Assembly (NCBI GenBank): GCA_018711545.1
Contig: DVIC01000010.1
Coordinates: 1 to 23,810 of the forward strand
From: Fimenecus stercoravium
Lineage (GTDB): Bacteria > Bacillota > Clostridia > Oscillospirales > Acutalibacteraceae
Length of the DNA: 23,810 nt
Reading direction: 5' to 3'
The translations under genes and the position numbers were made by a program. Position 1 is the stretch's first letter; each line of letters opens with the position of its first letter. Positions 1 to 6,451 of this stretch are shown here, piece after piece. The notes under the pieces were generated by a model. The model searched no databases, was not told where the DNA came from, and worked only from the letters and a program-made list of their open reading frames with translations.

Positions 1-13
1 TGTTAACCAAACG

Positions 14-784
14 TTATGATGCCTCTTTTATGATTTCCAGCGAATCCGCAACATACAACGCAACGTCTCCGGAGGAGAGCGCAACGGTTTCGTCAAACCC
101 GCCCCAGACCTGATACGGAATGTCTTCACGAATATAGTACACCCCGCCGTATGTCGCGTCTTCATACGTAAAAGTATATCGGACTTCAGCGATCTTTCCG
201 TTTTTTCCGTCATAATACATACAGGAAAAGGATGTTAAATAGTTTGCATCTTCCGCCTGATTCTGCTGTTCCGCCGACGTTGTCAGCAAATCGAAATAGC
301 CCTGCACCGCTTCGCCCGGCGAAAGTGTATCAAATTGCCCGGCGGAATCCGCGAGCTGTTCCCCCAAAATCGCTGCGCCGACATTCGCGTTCAGATATGC
401 TTTGTATTTTTCCGGATCCCCCTGAAACAGTTCGTGGAACGCCGCCTTGGCGTCGTCTGAAACAGGGCTTGCAGGATCCCCATCTATGTAATTATAGTTT
501 TCAATGACAAGCACATACGCAAGCTCTTCTTCCGCGAAGCGTTCGCCCTCCTGATACGCCGTCTCATTCACGGCATAAATTGCGTATGCCTCGGGAGATT
601 TAAGTGTCCAATCGTTTGGAACTTGAAAGCGGAGCGTGAGCACATCCCCTTGGCTTTCCTGCGTAACCGTCTGCATGGCAATGTCCGTCGGCGGGATCTC
701 CGAAAGTCCGCTTTTCCCGCAGCCCGTTGCAAAAAGAAGCAGCGCAAGCCCCAAGGCGGCAAGCCGTACAATTTTTCGTTTCAT
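14..784 (-). CDS. Predicted lipoprotein of unknown function
   Basis: This 256-residue protein begins with a lipoprotein-type signal: basic MKRK, a hydrophobic stretch through about residue 19, then ATGC with the likely lipidated Cys at residue 22. The mature protein should therefore be anchored on the outer face of the cytoplasmic membrane. The rest is acidic, with a helical middle (about residues 110-180) and an aromatic-rich, strand-like C-terminal part (about 185-240). I recognise no domain family. It has its own sigma-A-like promoter and lies beyond the terminator that closes the leuS transcript, so it is probably a separate unit. The RBS is AAAAGGGGAA, about 7 bases before ATG. The stop is only 13 bases from the window edge, so its downstream neighbour is unseen. 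Lipoprotein status is fairly sure; function is unknown. Confidence 0.85.
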   Translation of the reverse strand: MKRKIVRLAALGLALLLFATGCGKSGLSEIPPTDIAMQTVTQESQGDVLTLRFQVPNDWTLKSPEAYAIYAVNETAYQEGERFAEEELAYVLVIENYNYIDGDPASPVSDDAKAAFHELFQGDPEKYKAYLNANVGAAILGEQLADSAGQFDTLSPGEAVQGYFDLLTTSAEQQNQAEDANYLTSFSCMYYDGKNGKIAEVRYTFTYEDATYGGVYYIREDIPYQVWGGFDETVALSSGDVALYVADSLEIIKEAS

Positions 785-849
785 GTATAATTCCCCTTTT
801 CAAGCACTTTGCCGTGTGACGCCGTAAACGGCGATCCTGTTACAGCCCC

Positions 850-878
850 ATTATAACCCGTTTCCCCGAAAAAAGCAA
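850..878 (-). promoter_or_regulatory. Sigma-A-type promoter for the lipoprotein gene
   Basis: On the minus strand, TTGCTT (873-878) and a perfect TATAAT (850-855) are separated by 17 bases. The predicted 5' UTR is about 60 bases and holds a small CGCCG-TTTA-CGGCG hairpin near 818-833. The promoter lies just downstream of the leuS-unit terminator, which fits an independent transcript. The -35 box is only a partial match. Confidence 0.7.
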
Positions 879-898
879 TCGTGCGGCAAAAGCGAGAC

Positions 899-931
899 AA
901 AAACCGCCCGTATCCGTTTGGATGCGGGCGG
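899..931 (-). terminator. Rho-independent terminator after the leuS / small-ORF unit
   Basis: A 12-bp GC-rich stem (arms 904-915 and 920-931, one G-T pair, 4-base loop) is followed on the minus strand by five T residues (899-903). The stem begins 17 bases after the stop of the small ORF. The other strand also has a T4 run just past the stem, so it could work in both directions. Confidence 0.88.
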
Positions 932-948
932 GCGTTTTATCTATCCGT

Positions 949-1071
949 TTACTTCGCTTTTCCCTGAAACAGCGCCGCGAACAGCGAGCCGACCAGCAGG
1001 AAAAAATCGGAGCTGCGGCGGTTGCGGAAGTAGTTGGAGATATCCTCCACGCGGTCACGCAGGGTTTTCAT
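949..1071 (-). CDS. Small hypothetical protein, 40 aa, downstream of leuS
   Basis: This short ORF starts at ATG 1069-1071 with a good RBS (GAGAGAGGAAAC before the ATG). It encodes 40 residues: a charged N-terminal half (MKTLRDRVEDISNYFRNRR) followed by a hydrophobic segment (DFFLLVGSLFAALF) and a basic end, GKAK. The pattern suggests a small amphipathic or membrane-associated peptide. It lies 112 bases after leuS and ends just before a strong terminator, so it is probably the last gene of the rsfS-leuS transcript. A longer in-frame reading from 1200 overlaps the leuS end and has no better start, so I prefer the internal ATG. I do not recognise the family. The call rests on RBS, charge pattern and position only. 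Confidence 0.6.
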   Translation of the reverse strand: MKTLRDRVEDISNYFRNRRSSDFFLLVGSLFAALFQGKAK

Positions 1072-1183
1072 GTTTCCTCTCTCCGTTCTGCCGCGGCAAG
1101 CGGCAACATCCCTTTGCAAGGGAAGCCGAGCCGCGCAAATCGCTGTCGCTTCCGTCTTGCGGCAAAAATGATTTTTCGGCGCG

Positions 1184-3595
1184 TCAGCCCTTGACAACAA
1201 GGTTCACGAGCTTGCCGGGGACATAGATCTCCTTGACGACGGTTTTGCCGTCTAAGAACGTCTGCGTCTTTTCGTCCGCTTTGGCGGCGGCGATGGCGTC
1301 GGCGGCGGCAATGTCCGCGGGAACGGTCAGCTTCGAGCGCAGCTTGCCGTTGACCTGTACCGCGATCTCAATGGTCGCGTCCACGCACTTCGCTTCGTCG
1401 AAGTCCGGCCAAACGCCGTCTTTTGCGAGCATTTCGCCGTAGCCGAGCGTTGCCCACATTTCCTCGGTGACATGCGGGGCAAAGGGGTTGAGCATCAAAA
1501 GGAACGTGCGCAGCTCCGCACGGTTGATGCTGCCCGCATCGTAGATCGCGTTTAAGAGCGTCATCATCGCGGCGATCGCCGTGTTGTATTTCAGCTGCTC
1601 GATGTCCTCCGAGACCTTTTTAACGGTTTTGTGGAACGCGCTTTCGAGCTTTTCGGAATACGCATCGCCGTCTGTGAGCATTTCCTGCAAATTCCAGACA
1701 CGGTCAATGAAGCGCTTGCAGCCCTTGACGCTGTTTTCCGACCAGGGCGCCGCCTTTTCATAGTCGCCCATGAAGAGCACATAGGTGCGCAGGACGTCCG
1801 CGCCGTAGCTTTCGACGACCTCGTTGGGGTCGATGACGTTGCCGCGGGATTTCGACATCTTCACGCCGTCCGGCCCTAAAATGAGCCCCTGCGCCGTGCG
1901 CTTCGCATACGGCTCCGCACAGGGCACCACGCCGATGTCATAAAGGAAGCGGTGCCAGAACCGCGAATAGATCAGGTGGCGGGTGACGTGCTCCATACCG
2001 CCGTTGTACCAGTCGACGGGCATCCAGTATTTCAGCTTATCATAATCGGCAAGCGCCTTGTCGTTGTGCGGATCCACATAGCGCAGGAAATACCACGACG
2101 ACCCCGCCCACTGGGGCATGGTGTCGGTCTCGCGCTTGGCGTCGCCGCCGCATTTCGGGCACTTGCAGTTGACGAAGCTGTCGATCTTGGCAAGCGGACT
2201 TTCGCCGTCCGAGCCGGGCTCGAAGTTTTCGACGGCGGGGAGCTTGAGCGGCAGTTCCTCATACGGCACGGCGACCATGCCGCAGTGCGGGCAGTGGACG
2301 ATCGGAATGGGCTCGCCCCAATAGCGCTGGCGGTTGAATGCCCAGTCCTTCATCTTATACTGCACGCCGCCTTCGCCGATGCCCTTTTCGGTCAGATATT
2401 CGATCATTTTGGCGATCGAATCCGCCTTGTTCGTAAGCCCGTTCAAGAAGCCGGAATTGACCATTTCGCCGTCGCCCGTGTAGGCTTCCTTTGAAATGTC
2501 GCCGCCTTTGATGACCTCGATGATGTCGATGCCGAACTTTTTGGCAAATTCATAGTCGCGCTGGTCGTGCGCGGGCACCGCCATAATAGCGCCCGTGCCG
2601 TAGCCCATCATCACGTAGTCGGAAATGTAGATCGGGATCTCTTTCCCATTCACGGGATTGACGGCGGTGAAGCCCTCGAGCTTCACGCCGGTCTTATCTT
2701 TGACCAATTGCGTGCGCTCAAACTCGGTCTTTTTCGCGCATTCGGCGCGGTAGCTTTCCACTTCTCCCATGTTGCCGATCTTTTCGGCGTACTGATCGAT
2801 GAGCGGATGCTCGGGCGCCATGACCATGAAGGTCACGCCGAACAGCGTATCGGGACGGGTGGTGTAGATGCGCAGCGTTTCGGGTATGTTCTTCAGTTGG
2901 AAATTGACGAACGCGCCGCGCGATTTGCCGATCCAGTTGACCTGCTGCTGCTTGATGTTCGGCAGGTAATCCACCGTTTCAAGCCCCTCAAGCAGTTTGT
3001 CGGCATATTCGGTGATGCGCAGGTACCAGACGTCCTTGGACTTCTGCACCACGTCGCTGTGGCAGATGTCGCACTTGCCGCCCTGGGAATCCTCATTGGA
3101 AAGGACGACCTTGCACGACGGGCAGTAGTTGACCAGCGTTTTGTCGCGGAACGCAAGCCCGTTTTCAAACATCTTCAGGAAGATCCACTGCGTCCACTTG
3201 TAGTAGCCTTCCTCGGTCGTATCGATGACGCGCGTCCAGTCGAACGAGAAGCCGACTTTTTTAAGCTGCGAGGTGAATTTCGCAATGTTCGTGTCCGTCA
3301 CCTTGCGCGGATGGATGCCCGTTTTGATGGCGTAGTTTTCGGTCGGCAGGCCGTAAGCGTCAAACCCGATGGGGAACAGGACGTTGTAGCCCTGCAAGCG
3401 CCGCTTGCGCGAGAGCACCTCCAGCCCGCTGTATGCCTTGATATGCCCGACGTGCATGCCCGCGCCCGACGGGTACGGGAATTCGACCAGCGCGTAATAC
3501 TTCGTCTTGTCGGACCGGTCCTCGGCGTGGAACACGCCCGCATCCTCCCATTTTTCCTGCCATTTCGGCTCCACAGCCTTAAAATTGTACTCCAT
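1184..3595 (-). CDS. leuS: Leucyl-tRNA synthetase
   Basis: This class Ia aminoacyl-tRNA synthetase charges tRNA-Leu with leucine in the cytoplasm. The 803 residues match the usual bacterial length. Visible motifs are the HIGH-type signature HVGH (48-51, inside PYPSGAGMHVGH), zinc-type Cys pairs (158-178), the CP1 editing domain with TTRPDT (245-250) and the AHDQRD editing loop with Asp 347, a second Cys pair near 435-438, and KMSKS (579-583). The anticodon-binding and C-terminal domains follow. I chose ATG 3593-3595, because AAAGGG then sits 8 bases upstream; the in-frame GTG nine bases earlier directly abuts the RBS. It follows rsfS by 47 bases and is probably co-transcribed with it. No T-box leader, common for Firmicute leuS, is visible upstream. 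Confidence 0.98.
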   Translation of the reverse strand: MEYNFKAVEPKWQEKWEDAGVFHAEDRSDKTKYYALVEFPYPSGAGMHVGHIKAYSGLEVLSRKRRLQGYNVLFPIGFDAYGLPTENYAIKTGIHPRKVTDTNIAKFTSQLKKVGFSFDWTRVIDTTEEGYYKWTQWIFLKMFENGLAFRDKTLVNYCPSCKVVLSNEDSQGGKCDICHSDVVQKSKDVWYLRITEYADKLLEGLETVDYLPNIKQQQVNWIGKSRGAFVNFQLKNIPETLRIYTTRPDTLFGVTFMVMAPEHPLIDQYAEKIGNMGEVESYRAECAKKTEFERTQLVKDKTGVKLEGFTAVNPVNGKEIPIYISDYVMMGYGTGAIMAVPAHDQRDYEFAKKFGIDIIEVIKGGDISKEAYTGDGEMVNSGFLNGLTNKADSIAKMIEYLTEKGIGEGGVQYKMKDWAFNRQRYWGEPIPIVHCPHCGMVAVPYEELPLKLPAVENFEPGSDGESPLAKIDSFVNCKCPKCGGDAKRETDTMPQWAGSSWYFLRYVDPHNDKALADYDKLKYWMPVDWYNGGMEHVTRHLIYSRFWHRFLYDIGVVPCAEPYAKRTAQGLILGPDGVKMSKSRGNVIDPNEVVESYGADVLRTYVLFMGDYEKAAPWSENSVKGCKRFIDRVWNLQEMLTDGDAYSEKLESAFHKTVKKVSEDIEQLKYNTAIAAMMTLLNAIYDAGSINRAELRTFLLMLNPFAPHVTEEMWATLGYGEMLAKDGVWPDFDEAKCVDATIEIAVQVNGKLRSKLTVPADIAAADAIAAAKADEKTQTFLDGKTVVKEIYVPGKLVNLVVKG

Positions 3596-3642
3596 TGCTT
3601 TCACCCTTTGTATGCGGTAGATGATTTTTAACTATTGTAAAA

Positions 3643-3996
3643 TTATTCCGTGACCCACGCCGAAAGATCGACCGGTTTTGCGTCGCCCCAGAGCTTTTCG
3701 AGGGCGAACAGCGCGCGGTCGGCGGCGGTGAACACATGCACGACCACGCTTTTGTAGTCGAGCAGGATCCAGCCCGTGGTTTTGCCCTCGATGTGGTCGG
3801 GGCGCACGCCGAGCTCTGCGAGCTTTTCCTCAAGCTCATCGGCAAGCGCGCGCACATGCGTGGACGACGTACCCGTTACGAGCAGGAAATAGTCGGCGAC
3901 GGAGCTTACCTCCGTGATCTCCAACGCAGTTAAATCCATACCCTTTTTCGCGTCTAAAATTTTTACGGCGTTTTCAAGAATGGCCTTCGGTTCCAT
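3643..3996 (-). CDS. rsfS: Ribosomal silencing factor RsfS
   Basis: RsfS (Iojap/DUF143 family) binds ribosomal protein L14 and blocks joining of the subunits when nutrients are short. The 117-residue product has the family hallmarks: DLTALEITEVSSVADYFLLVTGTSSTHVRAL split across residues about 20-50, then GWILLDYKSVVVHVF toward the C-terminus. I chose ATG 3994-3996; AAAGGA lies about 13 bases upstream, which is long. An in-frame TTG 33 bases earlier would add MIYNRKDETPY but has no RBS. In Firmicutes rsfS usually follows nadD-yqeK directly. Here a repeat element separates it from yqeK, while leuS follows within 47 bases. Confidence 0.95.
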   Translation of the reverse strand: MEPKAILENAVKILDAKKGMDLTALEITEVSSVADYFLLVTGTSSTHVRALADELEEKLAELGVRPDHIEGKTTGWILLDYKSVVVHVFTAADRALFALEKLWGDAKPVDLSAWVTE

Positions 3997-4089
3997 GTAA
4001 GGCGTTTCATCCTTTCTGTTGTATATCAAAATCTATGGTCAGAAGTAAGGCGGGCGTTTCCCGCGCCTCTAAATGTTTGCATATGCCTT

Positions 4090-4119
4090 GTAGGAGCGGG
4101 GCTTAAGTGCCCGCCCGCG
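4090..4119. repeat. GC hairpin repeat, CTTAAG-loop type
   Basis: Plus-strand reading GTAGGAGCGGGG-CTTAAG-TGCCCGCCCGCG. It is one of seven hairpins in the window, with one substitution (A for G) in the GTAGGGG leader. No T run follows on either strand, so it is not a standard terminator. Confidence 0.8.
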
Positions 4120-4205
4120 AGAAAGCTGAAGTTTGAACATGCTTTCGGCAAAAACAGAATTTCAGTTTTCACAACAGACATAAGTTGTTTTCTTTACGGA
4201 CTTAG

Positions 4206-4234
4206 CTCGGGCGGGCGCAGAGACCCGCCCCTAC
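4206..4234. repeat. GC hairpin repeat, inverted copy
   Basis: Read on the minus strand it is GTAGGGGCGGG-TCTCTGC-GCCCGCCCGAG, matching the plus-strand hairpin at 21520-21546 with one loop change. It faces the hairpin at 4090-4119, giving an inverted pair about 86 bases apart. Confidence 0.82.
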
Positions 4235-4292
4235 AGCAGAGGCACTCCATTTTCTACACAGCCGCAGCAATGCGTGAAGCCCACCTGTACCG

Positions 4293-4326
4293 CATCTAAT
4301 TTCTGTTTTCTAACTTCTGACATCTG
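4293..4326 (-). repeat. Heptamer tandem array inside the end of yqeK
   Basis: Five AGA cores lie exactly 7 bases apart on the minus strand (units such as GTCAGAA, GTTAGAA, AACAGAA, ATTAGAT). The array contains the last nine yqeK codons and its TAG stop. Confidence 0.85.
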
Positions 4327-4901
4327 CCCTGCACAGCCAGCACCGCATCGTTGTATGCGCCGATGCTGTCGGGGTCTACAAGCGCGGCGGCTTCCACAAG
4401 CTCCGTGATCGTGAATTGCAGCCCTTCGACGATCGCTTCCTCCAAAGAGCGTTTCGCAGTCGCGCGCATATGCTCGACTTCGGGGTAATCGCGGTCGGCG
4501 GAGACAAAGTCCGCAATAAAAACGACCTTTTCAAGGCACGTCATGTCCGCGCGCCCCGTGGTGTGGTAGCGCACCGCCGTCAAAATATCCTCGTCCGCAA
4601 CATGCAGGCGACTTCTCAAATACGCTTCCCCCGCAACGGCGTGCCAGGTTTTCGGGCTTTGGCGCTGCGTTTTTGTGAGCATTATACCATTGTCGCAAAA
4701 GAATTTCAACATGTCGTCGGGCGGCGTGTTTTTCATGATGTCGTGCACAAGCCCCGCCGTGTAGGCTTTTTCCGGGTCTGCGCCGTATTGTATTGCGAGC
4801 TCGCGCGCGCTTTCGGCGACGCACAGCGAGTGGTGCAGACGCTGTGGATTCAGTTTTCGCTTTATCGCATCCAAAAATTCAGCGTTGCGTTTGGTATCCA
4901 T
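4296..4901 (-). CDS. yqeK: HD-domain hydrolase YqeK (probable Ap4A hydrolase)
   Basis: YqeK proteins are HD-domain metal enzymes that hydrolyse diadenosine tetraphosphate symmetrically to ADP. The 201-residue product shows the metal ligands in order: His 24 (LHHSLCVA), His 53-Asp 54 (GLVHDIMK), His 87, His 113 (RYHTTG) and Asp 131 (VFIADFVS). I chose ATG 4899-4901 with AAAAGGGA about 5 bases upstream. The start overlaps the nadD end by 23 bases, so the two are probably translationally coupled. The conserved domain ends near residue 190. The last nine residues (RCQKLENRN) and the stop lie in the heptamer array of a dispersed repeat, so the original C-terminus was probably replaced. The enzyme core looks intact. 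Confidence 0.93.
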   Translation of the reverse strand: MDTKRNAEFLDAIKRKLNPQRLHHSLCVAESARELAIQYGADPEKAYTAGLVHDIMKNTPPDDMLKFFCDNGIMLTKTQRQSPKTWHAVAGEAYLRSRLHVADEDILTAVRYHTTGRADMTCLEKVVFIADFVSADRDYPEVEHMRATAKRSLEEAIVEGLQFTITELVEAAALVDPDSIGAYNDAVLAVQGRCQKLENRN

Positions 4902-5514
4902 ACAATCCCTTTTCCCGTATATAGGTTTCCACCGCCGGCGGCAGGTAGACTTGTGTGTCCGCGCCGCTTCGGATCGCTTCGCGAAGCGCGGAGGAACTGA
5001 TCTCCAGCGGCTCGATGTCTGAAAATCGCAGGTGCGGCGCCGTGTGATCCTGCACATAGATGCGCAAATGCGAAAACGCGTAGCTGCGCATTTTTTGCAG
5101 ATCGTCCGCGTTTTGCCGCGCGGCGACGCACAGCGTGCAGCGCTCCAACAGCTCGCGGTAGTGATACCATTTATGGAACGACAAAAACATATCCGAGCCC
5201 ATCAAAAGAAAGATCTCCGCCTGCGGATATTGTTCGTCGAGCGCGCGGACGGTATACACGGTATAGCTGTCGGACGGGCGTGTGATCTCCATGTCGCTGA
5301 CTTCATACTGCGGATCGGGGAAGGCGAGGCGGCACATATCAAGCCGTTCGCTGTCGAGCGCGAGATCCTCACAGATCTTGTGAACGGGGCGCTTGTCGGG
5401 AACGATCAGCACCTTGTCGAATGCGATCTCCCTGCAAAACGCTTCCAGCAGCCGCACATGCCCAAAATGCGGTGGGTTGAACGTGCCGCCGTACAGTGCG
5501 ATCTTCATAGGCAT
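4879..5514 (-). CDS. nadD: Nicotinate-nucleotide adenylyltransferase
   Basis: NadD joins nicotinate mononucleotide and ATP to give deamido-NAD in NAD synthesis. The 211-residue product opens with the nucleotidyltransferase signature GGTFNPPHFGH (about residues 9-19). It has the ISSSALREAIRSG motif near residue 170, equivalent to the ISSTxIR motif. The start is ATG 5512-5514 (MPMKIALYGG), with AAAAGGA about 9 bases upstream; a second ATG two codons in is possible. The start lies one base past the yhbY stop (TGAAATG), and the 3' end overlaps yqeK by 23 bases. This suggests coupled translation of yhbY-nadD-yqeK, the usual Firmicute order. Confidence 0.97.
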   Translation of the reverse strand: MPMKIALYGGTFNPPHFGHVRLLEAFCREIAFDKVLIVPDKRPVHKICEDLALDSERLDMCRLAFPDPQYEVSDMEITRPSDSYTVYTVRALDEQYPQAEIFLLMGSDMFLSFHKWYHYRELLERCTLCVAARQNADDLQKMRSYAFSHLRIYVQDHTAPHLRFSDIEPLEISSSALREAIRSGADTQVYLPPAVETYIREKGLYGYQTQR

Positions 5515-5515
5515 T

Positions 5516-5836
5516 TCATTTTTTCCTTTTCGGCGTATTGCTCTTTTCCTTTTTGTCCTTTTCATGCAGCTTTTCGCTGTAGCGGTAAAACACCATGCTG
5601 CCGCCCACGACGGAGACGACTTCGGCGCCTGTCGCGGCGGCAATCTCGTCGGCGATGTCGCGCGGGCGCGCGGGCGCAGTCTCCAAAAGCACCTTGAGCT
5701 TGATGAGCTCTCTGGCGGTCAGCGCGTCGTCGGTCTGTTTGATGAGCGCATCCGAAACGCCGCCCTTGCCCACTTGGAACAGCGGTTCAAGCCCGTTTGC
5801 CTGCGCGCGCAGCGCGGCGCGTTCTTTTCCGGTCAT
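5516..5836 (-). CDS. yhbY: CRM-domain RNA-binding protein YhbY
   Basis: YhbY is a small ribosome-assembly-associated RNA-binding protein with a single CRM fold. The 106 residues carry the family pattern LEPLFQVGKGGVSD (about 16-29, with the RNA-binding GxxG loop), a KVLLE strand near 48, and GGSMVFYRYSEK near 78-89. A lysine-rich tail ends in KRKK. ATG 5834-5836 is preceded by AAAGGA. It lies 27 bases after rdgB and almost touches nadD. In many Firmicutes yhbY sits next to obg or aroE and before nadD; here rdgB takes that place. Confidence 0.93.
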   Translation of the reverse strand: MTGKERAALRAQANGLEPLFQVGKGGVSDALIKQTDDALTARELIKLKVLLETAPARPRDIADEIAAATGAEVVSVVGGSMVFYRYSEKLHEKDKKEKSNTPKRKK

Positions 5837-5863
5837 AGGTTGATTTCCTTTCGTATCTGCTTC

Positions 5864-6451
5864 TTACAAATAGGCGGGCAGCTTGTCTGCCAGCGCGCGC
5901 AAGGCGTTGCCGCGGTGGCTTACGGCGTCCTTTTCTTCGGGGAGAAGCTCGGCAAAGGACTTCTCGCCCACAAAGAACAGCGGGTCGTAGCCAAAGCCGC
6001 CCTCGCCTTTCGGCGCGCAGCCGATCTTACCCCTGCATTCGCCCTCGACGGTGCATTCGCGCCCGTCCGGGAAGACGCAGGCAACGGCGCTTACAAACCT
6101 TGCCGTGCGGTTTTCGTCGGGGACGTTTTCGAGCAGTCCCAAAAGCTTTGCATTGTTCTTTTTGTCGTTGCCGTGTTCGCCCGCAAAACGCGCGGAATAC
6201 ACACCGGGCGCGCCGTCAAGCGCGTCCACGCAAAGGCCGGAATCGTCGGCGATACAGGGCATACCGCTCTCTTTGCAGCCCGAACGGGCTTTCAAAAGCG
6301 CGTTTTCCATAAAGGTCGTGCCCGTTTCCTCCACATCGGAAAGGTCGATGCCGGCTTCGTCGGCAGTCAGCACATGCACGCCCAGAGGCGCTAAAATGCG
6401 CTGTAACTCATCCCGTTTTTTCAGATTATGTGTGGCGATTAAAAAATCCAA
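5864..6451 (-). CDS. rdgB: dITP/XTP pyrophosphatase, non-canonical purine NTPase
   Basis: RdgB/HAM1 hydrolyses dITP, XTP and related damaged purine nucleotides to monophosphates, keeping them out of DNA and RNA. The 195-residue product has the N-terminal ATHNLKKRDE motif (6-15), the catalytic block ADDSGLCVDALDGAPGVYSA (68-87), GFGYDPLFF near 152 and SHRGNALR near 178. The start is TTG 6449-6451. It fits the family's N-terminus, and AAGGAG (6462-6467) lies 10 bases upstream. The first 26 bases overlap the end of ftsY in another frame, so the RBS and start are inside ftsY coding sequence. The TTG start and overlap may keep its output below that of ftsY (inference). Confidence 0.97.
   Translation of the reverse strand: MDFLIATHNLKKRDELQRILAPLGVHVLTADEAGIDLSDVEETGTTFMENALLKARSGCKESGMPCIADDSGLCVDALDGAPGVYSARFAGEHGNDKKNNAKLLGLLENVPDENRTARFVSAVACVFPDGRECTVEGECRGKIGCAPKGEGGFGYDPLFFVGEKSFAELLPEEKDAVSHRGNALRALADKLPAYL

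Larger units (their letters stand above)
3997..4295. other. 299-bp intergenic region yqeK-rsfS, filled by repeats
   Basis: No gene, T-box or convincing promoter is visible here. Most of it (4090-4295) is the minus-strand copy of the composite repeat shared with 21427-21664. The remaining part, next to rsfS, holds the rsfS RBS and a single stray heptamer-like unit (GTCAGAA near 4039). It also has an imperfect GC hairpin around 4049-4066. Confidence 0.7.
4090..4326 (-). repeat. Composite intergenic repeat, copy A (237 bp)
   Basis: Read on the minus strand from 4326, this segment aligns end to end with the plus-strand segment 21427-21664 (238 bp). In the first 66 bases I count 10 mismatches. 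The central hairpin and the following AAAGAAAACAACTT block are nearly identical; the last third is more diverged. Order: heptamer array, GCGGTACAGG block, hairpin (4206-4234), AAAGAAAACAACTT block, and an inverted hairpin (4090-4119). Its first 31 bases lie inside the yqeK reading frame. The element has no coding capacity. Confidence 0.9.

Noticed and set aside
2567..3631. 354-residue plus-strand open frame opposite leuS
   Set aside because: It mirrors the leuS codons, has no RBS and shows no recognisable domain. It is a shadow caused by GC-rich codon use.
3997..4295. Possible T-box leader for leuS upstream of rsfS
   Set aside because: No AGGGTGGNACCGCG-like sequence or antiterminator/terminator pair is visible. 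The region is occupied by the dispersed repeat.
5393..6394. 333-residue plus-strand open frame opposite rdgB, yhbY and nadD
   Set aside because: It spans three well-identified minus-strand genes and has no family motif.
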